Shown piece by piece: positions 8,505 through 18,307 of a stretch of 64,000 bases of DNA (the stretch's first letter is position 1; every line of letters starts with the position of its first letter). The DNA comes from Carboxylicivirga mesophila (GTDB lineage: Bacteria; Bacteroidota; Bacteroidia; Bacteroidales; Marinilabiliaceae): NCBI RefSeq assembly GCF_018271975.1, contig NZ_JAGUCN010000024.1, positions 1-64,000 on the forward strand, written 5' to 3'. The notes beneath the pieces were generated by a model. The model saw only the letters and a program-made list of their open reading frames with translations, was not told the DNA's origin and ran no database searches. The translations under genes and the position numbers were made by a program.

Positions 8505-8512
8505 CAAATGTA
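8505..8512 (-). promoter_or_regulatory. Probable -7 element of the cold-shock gene
   Basis: A perfect Bacteroidota -7 box (TACATTTG, consensus TAnnTTTG) lies on the minus strand about 63 nt before the start codon. A TTG upstream is at a 23-nt spacing, wider than the usual 19-21, so the -33 part is not convincing. Confidence 0.4.
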
Positions 8513-8734
8513 GGAACATTTTTCACATAAGCTCAACTTTTTTTGAGTATTTCCCGAAAAAAAGGAATAAAATTCACAATAAGTTCATTTTGGAGGTGTA
8601 AGTCGATAATCTCATAGCATAAAGTATTTAGATTATCAACTATTTAAGCTGATTTGTTGATAACTCCTGCAGCTATTTTTAAAGCTATTTTTTTAGGAAA
8701 TTGTATATTCGCTATCAATTTTTACCGATACCGC

Positions 8735-11086
8735 ATGATTGTTTGTATTGCCGAGAAACCGAGTGTAGCTTTTGAAATTGCCCAGATTGTTGGTGCGAAA
8801 TCAAAGCGTGATGGCTATTATGAAGGCAACAACTATCAGGTTACCTGGACATTTGGTCACTTGTGTACGCTAAAGGAGCCCCATGAATATTTGCCCGAAT
8901 GGAAACGGTGGAGCTTGGGGTGGTTGCCAATGATTCCTTCCAGGTTTGGCATTAAGCTGATTAATGACTCTGGTATCGAAAAGCAATTTAATACCATCCA
9001 AAAACTGGTACAGAGCGCCGATGAGGTGGTTAACTGTGGTGATGCTGGCCAGGAAGGAGAACTCATTCAGCGATGGGTATTGCACAAAGCAGGCACAAAA
9101 TGCCCGGTTAAGCGCCTATGGATTTCGTCCTTAACCGAAGAGGCTATCAGGGAAGGTTTTGAAAAGCTACGTTCGGGTGATGATTTCAAAAACCTGTATG
9201 CGGCCGGTAGTTCACGTGCCATTGGCGATTGGCTGTTGGGGATTAATGCTACAAGGTTATACACTCTTAAATACGGACAACAGGGCCAGGTGCTTTCTAT
9301 TGGGCGCGTGCAAACTCCTACGCTGGCATTGATTGTTGATAGGCAGAAGGCTATTGATAATTTCAAGCCAGAACCGTTTTGGGAATTGAAAACCAAATAC
9401 AAAGAGGTTGTTTTTTCGGCTACCAAAGGGCGTTTTAGTCAGAAAGAAGAAGGAAACGCTTATCTGGAAACCATCAGGACAAGTGATTTCGAAGTAAAAG
9501 ATTTCTCTAAAAAGAAAGGCAAAGAAGCGCCACCTCGTTTGTTTGACCTGACGTCGTTACAGGTGGAGTGTAACAAAAAGTTTGGTTTCTCTGCCGAAGA
9601 GACTCTGAAGACTATTCAATCACTCTATGAGAAGAAGCTGACTACTTATCCGCGTGTAGATACTACATTTTTGAGTAATGATATTTATCCGAAAGTGCCC
9701 AATATATTAAAGGGTATGAAAGATCATCAGCATTTGACTGAGCCATTACTAAAGGCTAAGTTGAAGAAATCGAAAAAGGTGTTTGATGATAAAAAAGTGA
9801 CTGATCACCATGCCATTATCCCAACGGGCGTGCATGCCAATAATATGAGCCGCGACGAGAAGGTGGTGTATGAGCTGGTAGCAAGGCGTTTTATTGCTGC
9901 TTTTTATCCTGATGCAACCATCTCCAATACGCAGGTAATGGGCGATGTCAATGGTGTTGAGTTTAAAGCGACTGGTAAGCAGTTATTAGATCCGGGCTGG
10001 CGCATTGTTTTCATGGACGGGAAGGAAGAGAAGAAGCCGGATGATATTATGCCCGAATTTCAGGTGGGTGAAAAGGGGCCACATGAGCCGTTGCTGATTG
10101 AAAAAGAAACACAAGCTCCTAAACCCTATACTGAGGCAACACTTTTGCGAGCCATGGAAACTGCGGGTAAGCAGGTGGATGATGAAGAGCTGCGTGATGC
10201 TATGAAAGAAAATGGCATTGGCCGGCCGTCAACGCGTGCCGCCATTATCGAAACCATCTTCCGACGTAAGTATATTACTAAAGTGCGTAAGAATTTGCAT
10301 CCTACCATTACCGGTATGCAATTGATTGATACCATTAAGAATGAATTGTTGAAGTCGGCCGAGTTAACCGGAATTTGGGAAAAAAAGCTGCGTGAAATTG
10401 AGAAAGGACAGTATGATGCTGGTGAGTTTATGAACGAACTGAAGCAAATGGTATCTGACATTGTATTTCATGTGAAGCATGATCGCACAGAGACAAAAAT
10501 TGAAGTAGTTGAAGAATCTGCTGATCAAAAATCCGAAAAGTCGCCAAAAAAAGAAGAGAATCAAGAGCTGCTTTGTCCGAACTGTAAGCAGGGAAGGATG
10601 CTTAAAGGCAACTCCGCCTGGGGGTGTTCCCGTTTTAAAGAAGGATGCAAAACGCTTATTCCTTTCGGGTTTATGGGTAAAAAACTGACTGATAAACAGG
10701 TACAGCAATTAATTCAAAAAGGAAAGACATCTAAAATTAAGGGTTTTAGTGAGGGCGATACCAAAGTAGATGGTACTGTAGTGCTGGATGAGGCCTTTGC
10801 TTTAAAACTGGAAAAAGCAGAGCCGGATGTGTGGACATGTCCTTTATGCAAGGTGGGAACTGTGGTGAAAGGCAAAGCCGCTTATGGTTGTAATAATTTC
10901 CGGAACGGTTGTCGATTGCGAATTCCTTTCGAATTTATGGGCAAAAAACTTACTTCAAAGCAGGTGGAAGCATTGGTGCTCAAACAAAAAACCGGAGTTA
11001 TAAAAGGTTTTGTTCATCCACAATCAAACGAGGTGCTTGATGGCCGCGTTGTACTTGGTGCAGATGGCCAACTGACAATTGACTGA
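8735..11086 (+). CDS. topB: DNA topoisomerase III (type IA)
   Basis: Type IA topoisomerase that passes single strands and decatenates DNA. From the ATG at 8735 (783 aa) it opens directly with the Toprim strand IVCIAEKPS. The acidic metal site NCGDAGQEGEL follows, then the active-site tyrosine Y305 in TTYPRVD, then a VTDHHAIIPTG block. The C-terminus carries two four-cysteine zinc modules at about residues 612-640 and 702-730, each followed by an IPF-GFMGKKLT/EFMGKKLT repeat. The upstream ATG at 8654 would add 27 unrelated hydrophobic residues before the Toprim core and is rejected. Length and architecture match Bacteroidota TopB. Confidence 0.94.
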   Translation: MIVCIAEKPSVAFEIAQIVGAKSKRDGYYEGNNYQVTWTFGHLCTLKEPHEYLPEWKRWSLGWLPMIPSRFGIKLINDSGIEKQFNTIQKLVQSADEVVNCGDAGQEGELIQRWVLHKAGTKCPVKRLWISSLTEEAIREGFEKLRSGDDFKNLYAAGSSRAIGDWLLGINATRLYTLKYGQQGQVLSIGRVQTPTLALIVDRQKAIDNFKPEPFWELKTKYKEVVFSATKGRFSQKEEGNAYLETIRTSDFEVKDFSKKKGKEAPPRLFDLTSLQVECNKKFGFSAEETLKTIQSLYEKKLTTYPRVDTTFLSNDIYPKVPNILKGMKDHQHLTEPLLKAKLKKSKKVFDDKKVTDHHAIIPTGVHANNMSRDEKVVYELVARRFIAAFYPDATISNTQVMGDVNGVEFKATGKQLLDPGWRIVFMDGKEEKKPDDIMPEFQVGEKGPHEPLLIEKETQAPKPYTEATLLRAMETAGKQVDDEELRDAMKENGIGRPSTRAAIIETIFRRKYITKVRKNLHPTITGMQLIDTIKNELLKSAELTGIWEKKLREIEKGQYDAGEFMNELKQMVSDIVFHVKHDRTETKIEVVEESADQKSEKSPKKEENQELLCPNCKQGRMLKGNSAWGCSRFKEGCKTLIPFGFMGKKLTDKQVQQLIQKGKTSKIKGFSEGDTKVDGTVVLDEAFALKLEKAEPDVWTCPLCKVGTVVKGKAAYGCNNFRNGCRLRIPFEFMGKKLTSKQVEALVLKQKTGVIKGFVHPQSNEVLDGRVVLGADGQLTID

Positions 11087-11195
11087 GTAGTCTGTAAATC
11101 CCTTCATTGTTCAATTCTCCTCAATTTTGAACATACAATTGCTTTATACATCTGCATTATATTCCAATTTTGTTTGGTAACAAAAACCATGAGAT

Positions 11196-12671
11196 ATGAA
11201 GTACATTTTTTGTCTGTTGTTGTTTATTGCCGTATGGCCTGTCAGTGCACAGGATCAACCACATATTTTCCTGATAATGACCGACCAGCAAAGAGGTGAT
11301 TGTTTGGGAAAAGAAAATTCACTAATTAAAACACCACACCTTGATGCATTGGCTAATGATGGTGCTTGGTTTTCAAATGGGTATAGTTCAGTGCCAAGTT
11401 GTACACCTGCCAGAGCCGGTTTGCTGACTGGTATGTCACCATGGCAACATGGGATGCTAGGGTACTATAAAGTTGCTGAAAAGTATGACTATGAGATGCC
11501 ACAGATGCTCAGGGATAATGGCTACTACGCCATCGGCATAGGTAAAATGCACTGGCATCCTCAACGTAACCTTCATGGTTTTCACCAAACACTGCTAGAT
11601 GAAAGTGGAAGAGTGGAGTCTGAGGGTTTTGTTAGTGATTATCGCCAGTGGTTTGCAACAAAAGCACCTAATGTGGATCCTGACGCAACGGGTATAGGGT
11701 GGAATGAGCACAGGTCTGGTACATATCTGCTTGCTGAAGATTTACACCCTACATACTGGACAGCACAAACAGCCATTGATTTCGTAGATGAATATAATCA
11801 GGATGAACCATTGTTTATGAAGGTGAGCTTTGCCCGTCCGCACAGTCCATATGATCCGCCTAAGCGTTACCTCGATATGTATGAGGGAGTCGATATACCT
11901 GAACCGTATATGGGCGAATGGGCAGAACGTTTTGCCAATTACCCTGAAAATAAAGATGCTGCTTTCGGCGATTACGGGGTCGAACATGCCGTTAATTCAC
12001 GACGACACTATTATGCTGCCATTACATTTATTGATGATCAGATTGGTCGCTTTATCACTGAGCTGAAAGAGAAAGGCATGTATGATAATGCATTAATAAT
12101 ATTTGTGTCTGACCATGGCGATATGATGGGTGATCATAACCACTGGCGCAAAACATACGCTTATGAGGGCTCGACAAGGGTGCCTTTTATTGTGAAATGG
12201 CCAGGTAGTGTCAACAGTGAGGTGCAAAAGGGAAGTGAGCTATTGCAATGCGTTGAGCTGAGAGATATTTTACCAACTATGCTTGATGTGGCAGGCGTTC
12301 AGCAACCTGAAAGAATGGATGGTCTGTCGATGATGGACCTGGTTAAAGATGAAGCTGCCGAGTGGCGCCAGTATATTGACCTGGAGCATGCAACCACCTA
12401 CGATGAGCATAATTACTGGTGTGCACTAACTGATGGCGAAACAAAATATGTTTGGTTTTTCAGAACAGGTGAGGAACAATTATTTGATCTCATTGCCGAT
12501 AAAGGTGAAGAACGAAATCTGGTTGAGAACAAGCAATATCAAAAGACGCTTAAGGCATGGCGTAAGAAAATGGTTGCGCACCTTAAAGAGCGTGGAGAGC
12601 CCTATGTGAAGAAAGGAAAGCTTCAGTCCTTTGACAAAAATATACTCATCAGTCCAAATTATCCACAATAA
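11196..12671 (+). CDS. Exported sulfatase (S1 family, Cys-type)
   Basis: 491 residues with a signal peptide ending in SAQD, so it acts in the periplasm or outside. The sulfatase signature SCTPARAGLLTG carries C69, the residue converted to formylglycine, and LIMTDQQRGD plus VSDHGDMMGDH supply calcium ligands. It should hydrolyse a sulfate ester, probably on an algal or host polysaccharide, but the substrate cannot be read. No SusC/SusD pair, glycoside hydrolase or formylglycine-generating anSME gene is adjacent, so it is an orphan that depends on a maturase elsewhere. A terminator follows. Confidence 0.88.
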   Translation: MKYIFCLLLFIAVWPVSAQDQPHIFLIMTDQQRGDCLGKENSLIKTPHLDALANDGAWFSNGYSSVPSCTPARAGLLTGMSPWQHGMLGYYKVAEKYDYEMPQMLRDNGYYAIGIGKMHWHPQRNLHGFHQTLLDESGRVESEGFVSDYRQWFATKAPNVDPDATGIGWNEHRSGTYLLAEDLHPTYWTAQTAIDFVDEYNQDEPLFMKVSFARPHSPYDPPKRYLDMYEGVDIPEPYMGEWAERFANYPENKDAAFGDYGVEHAVNSRRHYYAAITFIDDQIGRFITELKEKGMYDNALIIFVSDHGDMMGDHNHWRKTYAYEGSTRVPFIVKWPGSVNSEVQKGSELLQCVELRDILPTMLDVAGVQQPERMDGLSMMDLVKDEAAEWRQYIDLEHATTYDEHNYWCALTDGETKYVWFFRTGEEQLFDLIADKGEERNLVENKQYQKTLKAWRKKMVAHLKERGEPYVKKGKLQSFDKNILISPNYPQ

Positions 12672-12714
12672 CATAAGCCTATGGCTTGATTCGTCAAGCT
12701 GTGAAGAATTATTA

Positions 12715-12753
12715 AAGCGGTGAATCCTTTATTAGGTTTCACCGCTTTTTTTT
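12715..12753 (+). terminator. Intrinsic terminator after the sulfatase gene
   Basis: Perfect 9-bp stem (12716-12724 with 12738-12746), 13-nt loop, followed by eight T. Confidence 0.9.
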
Positions 12754-12760
12754 ACTTTTG
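12753..12760 (+). promoter_or_regulatory. Possible -7 element for the LysM gene
   Basis: TACTTTTG matches the Bacteroidota -7 consensus exactly, directly after the sulfatase terminator and about 65 nt before the LysM start. No TTG sits at the right distance upstream, where the terminator T-run is found. Confidence 0.35.
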
Positions 12761-12824
12761 AGCTTTCTTCGCTATTGACGCATAATCATCATGTGTCAGC
12801 TTGCGATTTTAGTATGTGTAAAAT

Positions 12825-15191
12825 ATGAAGAAGATTATCATCTTATTAAACCTGTTTATTGCTCTTTTTACGATTTCAGAATCTGGTATGCTGGCACAGG
12901 AAGGTATTCCCCAAGGCACCGAAAAGATAATCATTGACGGGCAAGAGTATTACCTGCATAAAGTCAGAAAGAGCGAAGGCTTGTATCGCATTAGCGTTTC
13001 TTATGGCGTCTCCCAGAAAGAGATTCTGGAGGTCAACCCATCGGCTGCATTAGGGCTAAAAGAAGGGCAATTGATTAAAGTTCCGGTGATAAAGGGACGT
13101 AACAGTACTGAGGAGCAATTAAATACCGGACAGTATATTTATCATACAGTGGAAAAAGGGCAGACTGCCTATTATATTTCAAAACGCTACAAAGTAGATT
13201 TACAGGATATCTATGAAAACAATCCTGGCAGTAATCAGCAGCTGCTGGTAGGTGCCATGATTAAGATTCCAAAGAAGGATGTAGTGAAGCATGACCACTC
13301 AGCCATTGAGGAAGGGTATCATCTGCATAAAGTAGCACCAAAAGAGACACTCTATGCCATAGGCCGCAAATATGATGTTGATATTCGCGACATCATTAAG
13401 CACAACAAAGGGCTTGAGTCTGGTATATTATCTGTTGGTTCTTATGTAAGAGTGCCAGTCAAAAAAGCTGATGAAGAAAAAGTGGTGGAGCCTCAGCTGG
13501 TCGATGGCTCTGAGGATGCAATTTATATCTACCATAAGATTAAAAGCGGTGAAACCTTATATAGCATTTCGGAAAAATATAATGCCCGATCGCAGGATGT
13601 GATTGTGGCCAATTCTTCCATCAATGCCAATGATTTACCTTTGGGCTATTTGGTTCGCATACCTAAAGCGAGCATTCGTCAGGCCAAAAAACAAGATCCG
13701 TTTAAGGATGCTGTTCTGATTGACCATAAAATACGGAAGCGCGAGAGCTTATACGATGTAGAAAAGACGTATGGCGTGCCTGCCGAACTGATTGAGAAAG
13801 TGAATACTTCATCAGGTATTGATTTAAATGACTGGCGAAAAGGTATGATTATTAAGGTGCCAAGTAAAAAATGGGTGGAAGATTATTATGAGTCAATTCG
13901 TATTGTAGAGACTGATGAGGCTGAGAGCGGTACGGAAGATACTTTCGCCTTTGAGAAGCAAGCTTGCGATACTTATGACTACAGTATCTCAAAACCATCT
14001 ATTGCCGTGGCTGTTTTGTTGCCATTTAACTTTGAAGCAACCAACGCAATTAATTATACTTTTGAAGAGGTTGATGGCGATACCATACAGGTTGAGAATG
14101 AGAAACGCAAACTATCCAATCGTTCCAAAGTGTTTGTCGAATTTTATCAGGGTACTTTATTGGCATTAGATGCTCTGAAAAAAGAGGGCGTTAATGTGGA
14201 CTTGTTTGTGTATGATACCGCTCCTGATAGCAATAAGGTGAAACAGATACTTAACAAACCTGAATTGCGACATGCTGACCTTATTATTGGCCCGGCATAT
14301 TCATCCAACCTTAAATTAGTTTCCGATTTCTCAAGGGTGAATAACATACCGATGGTTTATCCTCTATCAACCAGTAATAGTGAGCTGGAGAATAATCCAC
14401 TGTTGTTTCAGGCCAATGCACCGGATACCCTGATGATTGATATAATGGCTCAAAAGATGATTCAACAGTCGATGGGTAAGCGCCTGGTGATGATTCGCAC
14501 GGAAAGTAAAGACAATGTTTTTGAACAGAAACTTAGTCAGCTTATTCGTGATAAAGTTTATTGGGAAAGCTTTAAAAATGGCCAGGTGCCTGACTTTGTT
14601 GAGTATAACTTTAAGCAGGATGACCTGGTAAGCATGGAGCGTATGTTTGCGAACGATAAGGAGAACGCCGTAATTATTCCTTCGATGGAAGAGGCGCAGG
14701 TCAATCGTATTATTACGACTGTAAAGGGCGCCGCCGATAAAACGAAAACACCAGTTACGCTATGGGGCTTGCCCGAGTGGATGAAGTACAATACCATTAA
14801 TCCTGAGGATATACATAAGCTCAATGGCCATATATTCAGTTACTATGCGGTAGATTATACTGATACGATTAACAATGAACGCATCAATACCTACCGAAGT
14901 TGGTTTGGGACAGAGCCAATGGCAATATCTCCGTTTTTCCAGACAGCATCTGTGAATTCTAACTTGAGTCGTTATAGTTTATGGGGGCATGATGTAACCT
15001 ATTATTTCGTAACAGCACTCCGAAATTATGGTGCTAATTTTACACACTGTATCCAGCATCATCAGCCACATACAATTCAATCAAAATTGGATTTTGTTCG
15101 TATGGCTAATTGGGGTGGTTTCTTTAATAGGGGCTTGTATGTTGTAAAGTTTAACCCTGATTACGAAGTTACTATAGAGGAAGTAGAGTAG
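12825..15191 (+). CDS. Multi-LysM protein with periplasmic-binding-protein-like domain
   Basis: 788 residues with an N-terminal signal peptide (to about residue 24). About five LysM modules follow (about residues 40-345), each with the pattern 'YH.V..GETLY.IS.KY.V...DI...N.....L..G..I.IP', which bind peptidoglycan glycan chains. The C-terminal half (about 390-770) resembles a type-1 periplasmic binding fold: 'IAVLLPFNF' start, a 'DLIIGPAYSSNLKLVSDF' strand-loop, 'NIPMVYPLSTSN' and 'VWGLPEWMKYN'-type segments. It probably links the cell wall to ligand sensing or lipoprotein trafficking in the periplasm; the ligand is unknown. This architecture is common in Bacteroidota. Confidence 0.85.
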   Translation: MKKIIILLNLFIALFTISESGMLAQEGIPQGTEKIIIDGQEYYLHKVRKSEGLYRISVSYGVSQKEILEVNPSAALGLKEGQLIKVPVIKGRNSTEEQLNTGQYIYHTVEKGQTAYYISKRYKVDLQDIYENNPGSNQQLLVGAMIKIPKKDVVKHDHSAIEEGYHLHKVAPKETLYAIGRKYDVDIRDIIKHNKGLESGILSVGSYVRVPVKKADEEKVVEPQLVDGSEDAIYIYHKIKSGETLYSISEKYNARSQDVIVANSSINANDLPLGYLVRIPKASIRQAKKQDPFKDAVLIDHKIRKRESLYDVEKTYGVPAELIEKVNTSSGIDLNDWRKGMIIKVPSKKWVEDYYESIRIVETDEAESGTEDTFAFEKQACDTYDYSISKPSIAVAVLLPFNFEATNAINYTFEEVDGDTIQVENEKRKLSNRSKVFVEFYQGTLLALDALKKEGVNVDLFVYDTAPDSNKVKQILNKPELRHADLIIGPAYSSNLKLVSDFSRVNNIPMVYPLSTSNSELENNPLLFQANAPDTLMIDIMAQKMIQQSMGKRLVMIRTESKDNVFEQKLSQLIRDKVYWESFKNGQVPDFVEYNFKQDDLVSMERMFANDKENAVIIPSMEEAQVNRIITTVKGAADKTKTPVTLWGLPEWMKYNTINPEDIHKLNGHIFSYYAVDYTDTINNERINTYRSWFGTEPMAISPFFQTASVNSNLSRYSLWGHDVTYYFVTALRNYGANFTHCIQHHQPHTIQSKLDFVRMANWGGFFNRGLYVVKFNPDYEVTIEEVE

Positions 15192-15225
15192 TTGGGTAAT
15201 TAATTATAACTGAAAAATCTCACAA

Positions 15226-15255
15226 AGCTGACAGCTGATACTGTCGGCTTTTTTA
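15226..15255 (+). terminator. Intrinsic terminator after the LysM gene
   Basis: An 8-bp stem (GCTGACAG with CTGTCGGC, one G-U/G-T pair) with a 6-nt loop, followed by six T. Confidence 0.82.
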
Positions 15256-15258
15256 TGC

Positions 15259-15266
15259 TATCTTTG
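15259..15266 (+). promoter_or_regulatory. Probable -7 element of the ABC-F gene
   Basis: TATCTTTG, a perfect -7 consensus, lies just after the terminator and 15 nt before the ATG. The transcript would have a very short leader. Confidence 0.5.
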
Positions 15267-15281
15267 CACAAATTTTAATGA

Positions 15282-17231
15282 ATGGTTTCAATTAATCAGT
15301 TAACAGTTGATTTTGGTGGTTTCAAACTCTTCGAAGAGGTTTCATTCCTGATAAACAATAAGGATAGGATTGGCTTAATCGGTAAAAATGGAGCCGGAAA
15401 ATCAACCTTACTTAAAATTATAGCAGGTCATCAGGAGCCAACCAGTGGTATGGTTACCATGCCAAAAGGCATGAAGCTTGGCTATCTGCCTCAGCACATG
15501 AAGTACAATGATACGCGCAGTGTGGTCGAAGAGGTGGAACTGGCGTTTTCCGAATTAAAAGCACTGGAACAACAGATTGCTGAGATTACCACTGAAATAG
15601 GTGAGCGTACCGATTATGAGTCAGAATCTTATTTGGCTCTCTTGGATAAGCTAAATGAAAAAACAGAGCGCTTTAACCTGATGGGAGGTAGTAATCACGA
15701 AGCATTGATTGAAACCACCTTGAAAGGGTTGGGTTTTGAGCGAAGCGATTTTAATCGTAATACAGGTGAGTTTAGTGGTGGCTGGCGTATGCGTATTGAA
15801 TTAGCTAAAATATTGCTTGAACGACCCGATGTTTTTCTGCTGGATGAGCCAACTAACCACCTGGATATTGATTCCATTCAATGGCTCGAAGATTTCCTGA
15901 AAACCTATGGAGGGGCAGTGGTGCTCATTTCCCACGATAAAGCTTTTCTTGATGCCATAACAAACCGTAGTATTGAAATATCCTTAGGTAAGATTTACGA
16001 TTATAGAGCCAGTTACTCAAAGTTTATTGAACTGCGCAAGGAGCGTCGTGAGCAGCAACTCAATGCTTATGTCAATCAGCAGAAGAAGATAGAAGATACC
16101 GAGAAATTCATAGAACGATTTCGCTACAAGTCAACCAAAGCTGTTCAGGTGCAGTCGCGTATTAAGCAACTTGAGAAGCTGGATCGTATTGAAGTCGATG
16201 AATTTGATAATTCAGCTTTAAATATCAAATTTCCGCCAGCTCCCCGCTCAGGTACCGTGGTGGTAAAAGGTGAGGAAGTTTCCAAGTCGTATGGCGATTT
16301 GCTGGTGCTGAATGAGGTGGATTTGACCATCGAAAGAGGTGAGAAGGTGGCTTTTGTGGGGCGTAACGGAGAAGGAAAAACCACCATGGCGCGTATCATT
16401 ATGAATGAACTGGCGCATCAGGGTAAACTCACCATGGGGCACAATGTCAAAATCGGGTATTTTGCACAGGATCAGGCTGAACGGCTGGATGAAACTCATA
16501 CGGTACTTGAAACGATTGATTTAGTTGCCGTTGGCGAGATACGTACTAAGATAAGAGACTTACTGGGAGCCTTTATGTTTTCGGGTGAGGAAGTAGACAA
16601 GAAAGTGGCCGTGCTATCGGGAGGTGAACGTACGAGACTGGCTATGGTACGATTGCTGCTGGAGCCAGTAAACTTGCTGATACTTGATGAGCCAACTAAC
16701 CACCTGGATATGCGATCAAAAGAAATTCTGAAGCAGGCATTGAGGGATTTTGATGGAACCGTTATTCTGGTTTCACACGACCGGGAATTTTTGGATGGCT
16801 TGGTTGATAAGGTCTATGAATTCAGGCATCAGAAAATAAAAGAGCACATTGGAGGTATTTACGATTTTCTTGAAAAGAAAAAGCTGGAGAGCCTGAATGA
16901 ACTCAACGCATCCATTGCTTCGAAGAAAAATGAGTCGGTTAAGAAGGAGGGCTCTCAGGCAAAACTATCATTTGAGGAGCGTAAGGAGCTCAATAAGAAA
17001 ATAAAAAAGACAGAGCGGCAGGTAGAGGATTGTGAGGCAAATATTGCGAATTTAGAGGAAAAACTTGAACAGTTAACTGAAAAAATTAGCGTACCTGAGA
17101 ATGCTTCCGATACCAGCTTATTTGCTGAATATAAAGAGGTAGAAACAGCATTGAATACAGCTATGGCAGCCTGGGAACAGGCACATGAGGAATTAGAGGA
17201 ACTACAACTGCAAAAATCGGAATTAGATTAA
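15282..17231 (+). CDS. ABC-F family ATPase (Uup/EttA-like)
   Basis: 649-residue soluble protein with two ABC ATPase domains and no membrane part, typical of ABC-F translation factors that bind the ribosomal E site. Domain 1 has GKNGAGKST, signature FSGGWRMR and LLDEPTNHLD; domain 2 has GRNGEGKTT, LSGGERTR and LILDEPTNHLD. An inter-domain linker rich in Arg/Lys lies at about 240-300, and a C-terminal coiled coil (about 545-649) follows, as in Uup. It may ease stalled ribosomes or act in recombination-associated repair like Uup; antibiotic resistance is not implied. It is separated by one base from rlmB, so the two are co-transcribed. Confidence 0.9.
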   Translation: MVSINQLTVDFGGFKLFEEVSFLINNKDRIGLIGKNGAGKSTLLKIIAGHQEPTSGMVTMPKGMKLGYLPQHMKYNDTRSVVEEVELAFSELKALEQQIAEITTEIGERTDYESESYLALLDKLNEKTERFNLMGGSNHEALIETTLKGLGFERSDFNRNTGEFSGGWRMRIELAKILLERPDVFLLDEPTNHLDIDSIQWLEDFLKTYGGAVVLISHDKAFLDAITNRSIEISLGKIYDYRASYSKFIELRKERREQQLNAYVNQQKKIEDTEKFIERFRYKSTKAVQVQSRIKQLEKLDRIEVDEFDNSALNIKFPPAPRSGTVVVKGEEVSKSYGDLLVLNEVDLTIERGEKVAFVGRNGEGKTTMARIIMNELAHQGKLTMGHNVKIGYFAQDQAERLDETHTVLETIDLVAVGEIRTKIRDLLGAFMFSGEEVDKKVAVLSGGERTRLAMVRLLLEPVNLLILDEPTNHLDMRSKEILKQALRDFDGTVILVSHDREFLDGLVDKVYEFRHQKIKEHIGGIYDFLEKKKLESLNELNASIASKKNESVKKEGSQAKLSFEERKELNKKIKKTERQVEDCEANIANLEEKLEQLTEKISVPENASDTSLFAEYKEVETALNTAMAAWEQAHEELEELQLQKSELD

Positions 17232-17232
17232 T

Positions 17233-17979
17233 ATGGCAAAGCAAGAGAAAGAACAACAGATGGTGTTCGGCATACGTGCCGTTCAGGAGGCAATCAGTGC
17301 CGGTAAAGAAATAGAAAAGGTAATGATTAAGAAGGGCTTGCAGGGTGCTCTTTTTCAAAGTTTCTTAGACGAAGTAAGGGCACACCAGGTACCATTTCAG
17401 TTTGTACCAATGGAAAAGCTTAACCGCCTGACTCGCCAGAACCACCAGGGAGTGATTGCCATGATTTCACCAGTGACTTATCAGGATATTGAGCAACTTG
17501 TGCCCATGTTGTTTGATGAAGGAAAAGAACCGTTTGTGCTGGTGCTCGATCATATTACCGATGTGCGCAATTTTGGTGCCATTGCACGCACTGCCGAATG
17601 CGCAGGCGTTGATGCTATAGTTATTCCCGAAACTGGTGCTGCTGCTGTTACTTCAGATGCCATTAAAACATCGGCTGGGGCATTGCATAAAATTCCTGTA
17701 TGCCGGGTGCGCAGCCTTATATCTACCGTCGAATTTCTTCAAAACAGTGGGTTAAAAGTGGTGGCCGCTACCGAAAAAGGGGCGGTTGATTATAACCAGG
17801 CTAACTATCGAGGCCCAATTGCCTTGGTGATGGGAGCTGAAGATAGAGGTGTTAATCCTAAAATACTGGCAGCTGCAGAAATAAAAAGTAAGATTCCGCT
17901 ATTGGGCGAGATTGAGTCGCTTAATGTATCTGTTGCAGCCGGCATACTGATGTATGAGATTGTAAAAGTACGTCAGTAA
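17233..17979 (+). CDS. rlmB: 23S rRNA (guanosine-2'-O-)-methyltransferase
   Basis: SpoU/TrmH-family knotted methyltransferase, predicted to methylate the ribose of a 23S rRNA guanosine (G2251 in E. coli). The 248 residues begin with the substrate-binding domain (FGIRAVQEAI...). The three SpoU motifs follow: LDHITDVRNFGAIARTAEC (with the catalytic Asn-Phe/Arg), LVMGAEDRGV, and IPLLGEIESLNVSVAAGI at the knot. Assignment to RlmB rather than another SpoU enzyme rests on N-domain and length. It starts one base after the ABC-F stop, a plausible ribosome-function operon. Confidence 0.88.
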   Translation: MAKQEKEQQMVFGIRAVQEAISAGKEIEKVMIKKGLQGALFQSFLDEVRAHQVPFQFVPMEKLNRLTRQNHQGVIAMISPVTYQDIEQLVPMLFDEGKEPFVLVLDHITDVRNFGAIARTAECAGVDAIVIPETGAAAVTSDAIKTSAGALHKIPVCRVRSLISTVEFLQNSGLKVVAATEKGAVDYNQANYRGPIALVMGAEDRGVNPKILAAAEIKSKIPLLGEIESLNVSVAAGILMYEIVKVRQ

Positions 17980-18307
17980 GCCCAAATGCAAAGTGTTACT
18001 CTTGAATGGTATTTTACTTGATCGGGTTGGCCTTTCGGTTTATTAGTTAATGCTATGTTTTGACATATAATCGCTTGTGAAAGTCAGGTTTTTGTTATTA
18101 TTGATAAACAAACAAAAGTTTTAACATTTCTATCGCTCTAGTATTAAAACACCTGTAAACATTGGGGAAATGACAAGTTATTGCGGGTATTTTCATCAGG
18201 TGAAATGATGCTTTGGTCCTAAAAAATTTGATTTTTGTCATATCTTTTCTAAATTCGACAAGTTTTGCGATGAGAAAAATCTTATTTTTTAATCAAAAGC
18301 AACGCTT
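17980..18307. other. Intergenic region without a recognised feature
   Basis: These 328 bases are AT-rich and show no reading frame of note and no clear terminator after rlmB. A near-match to the -7 element (TATCTTTT at 18241-18248) lies 60 nt before the UroD-family start, but no correctly spaced TTG accompanies it. Confidence 0.5.

Noticed and set aside
15282-17231. ABC-F protein as antibiotic resistance factor
   Set aside because: Linker and C-terminal coiled coil fit the housekeeping Uup type; no resistance context.
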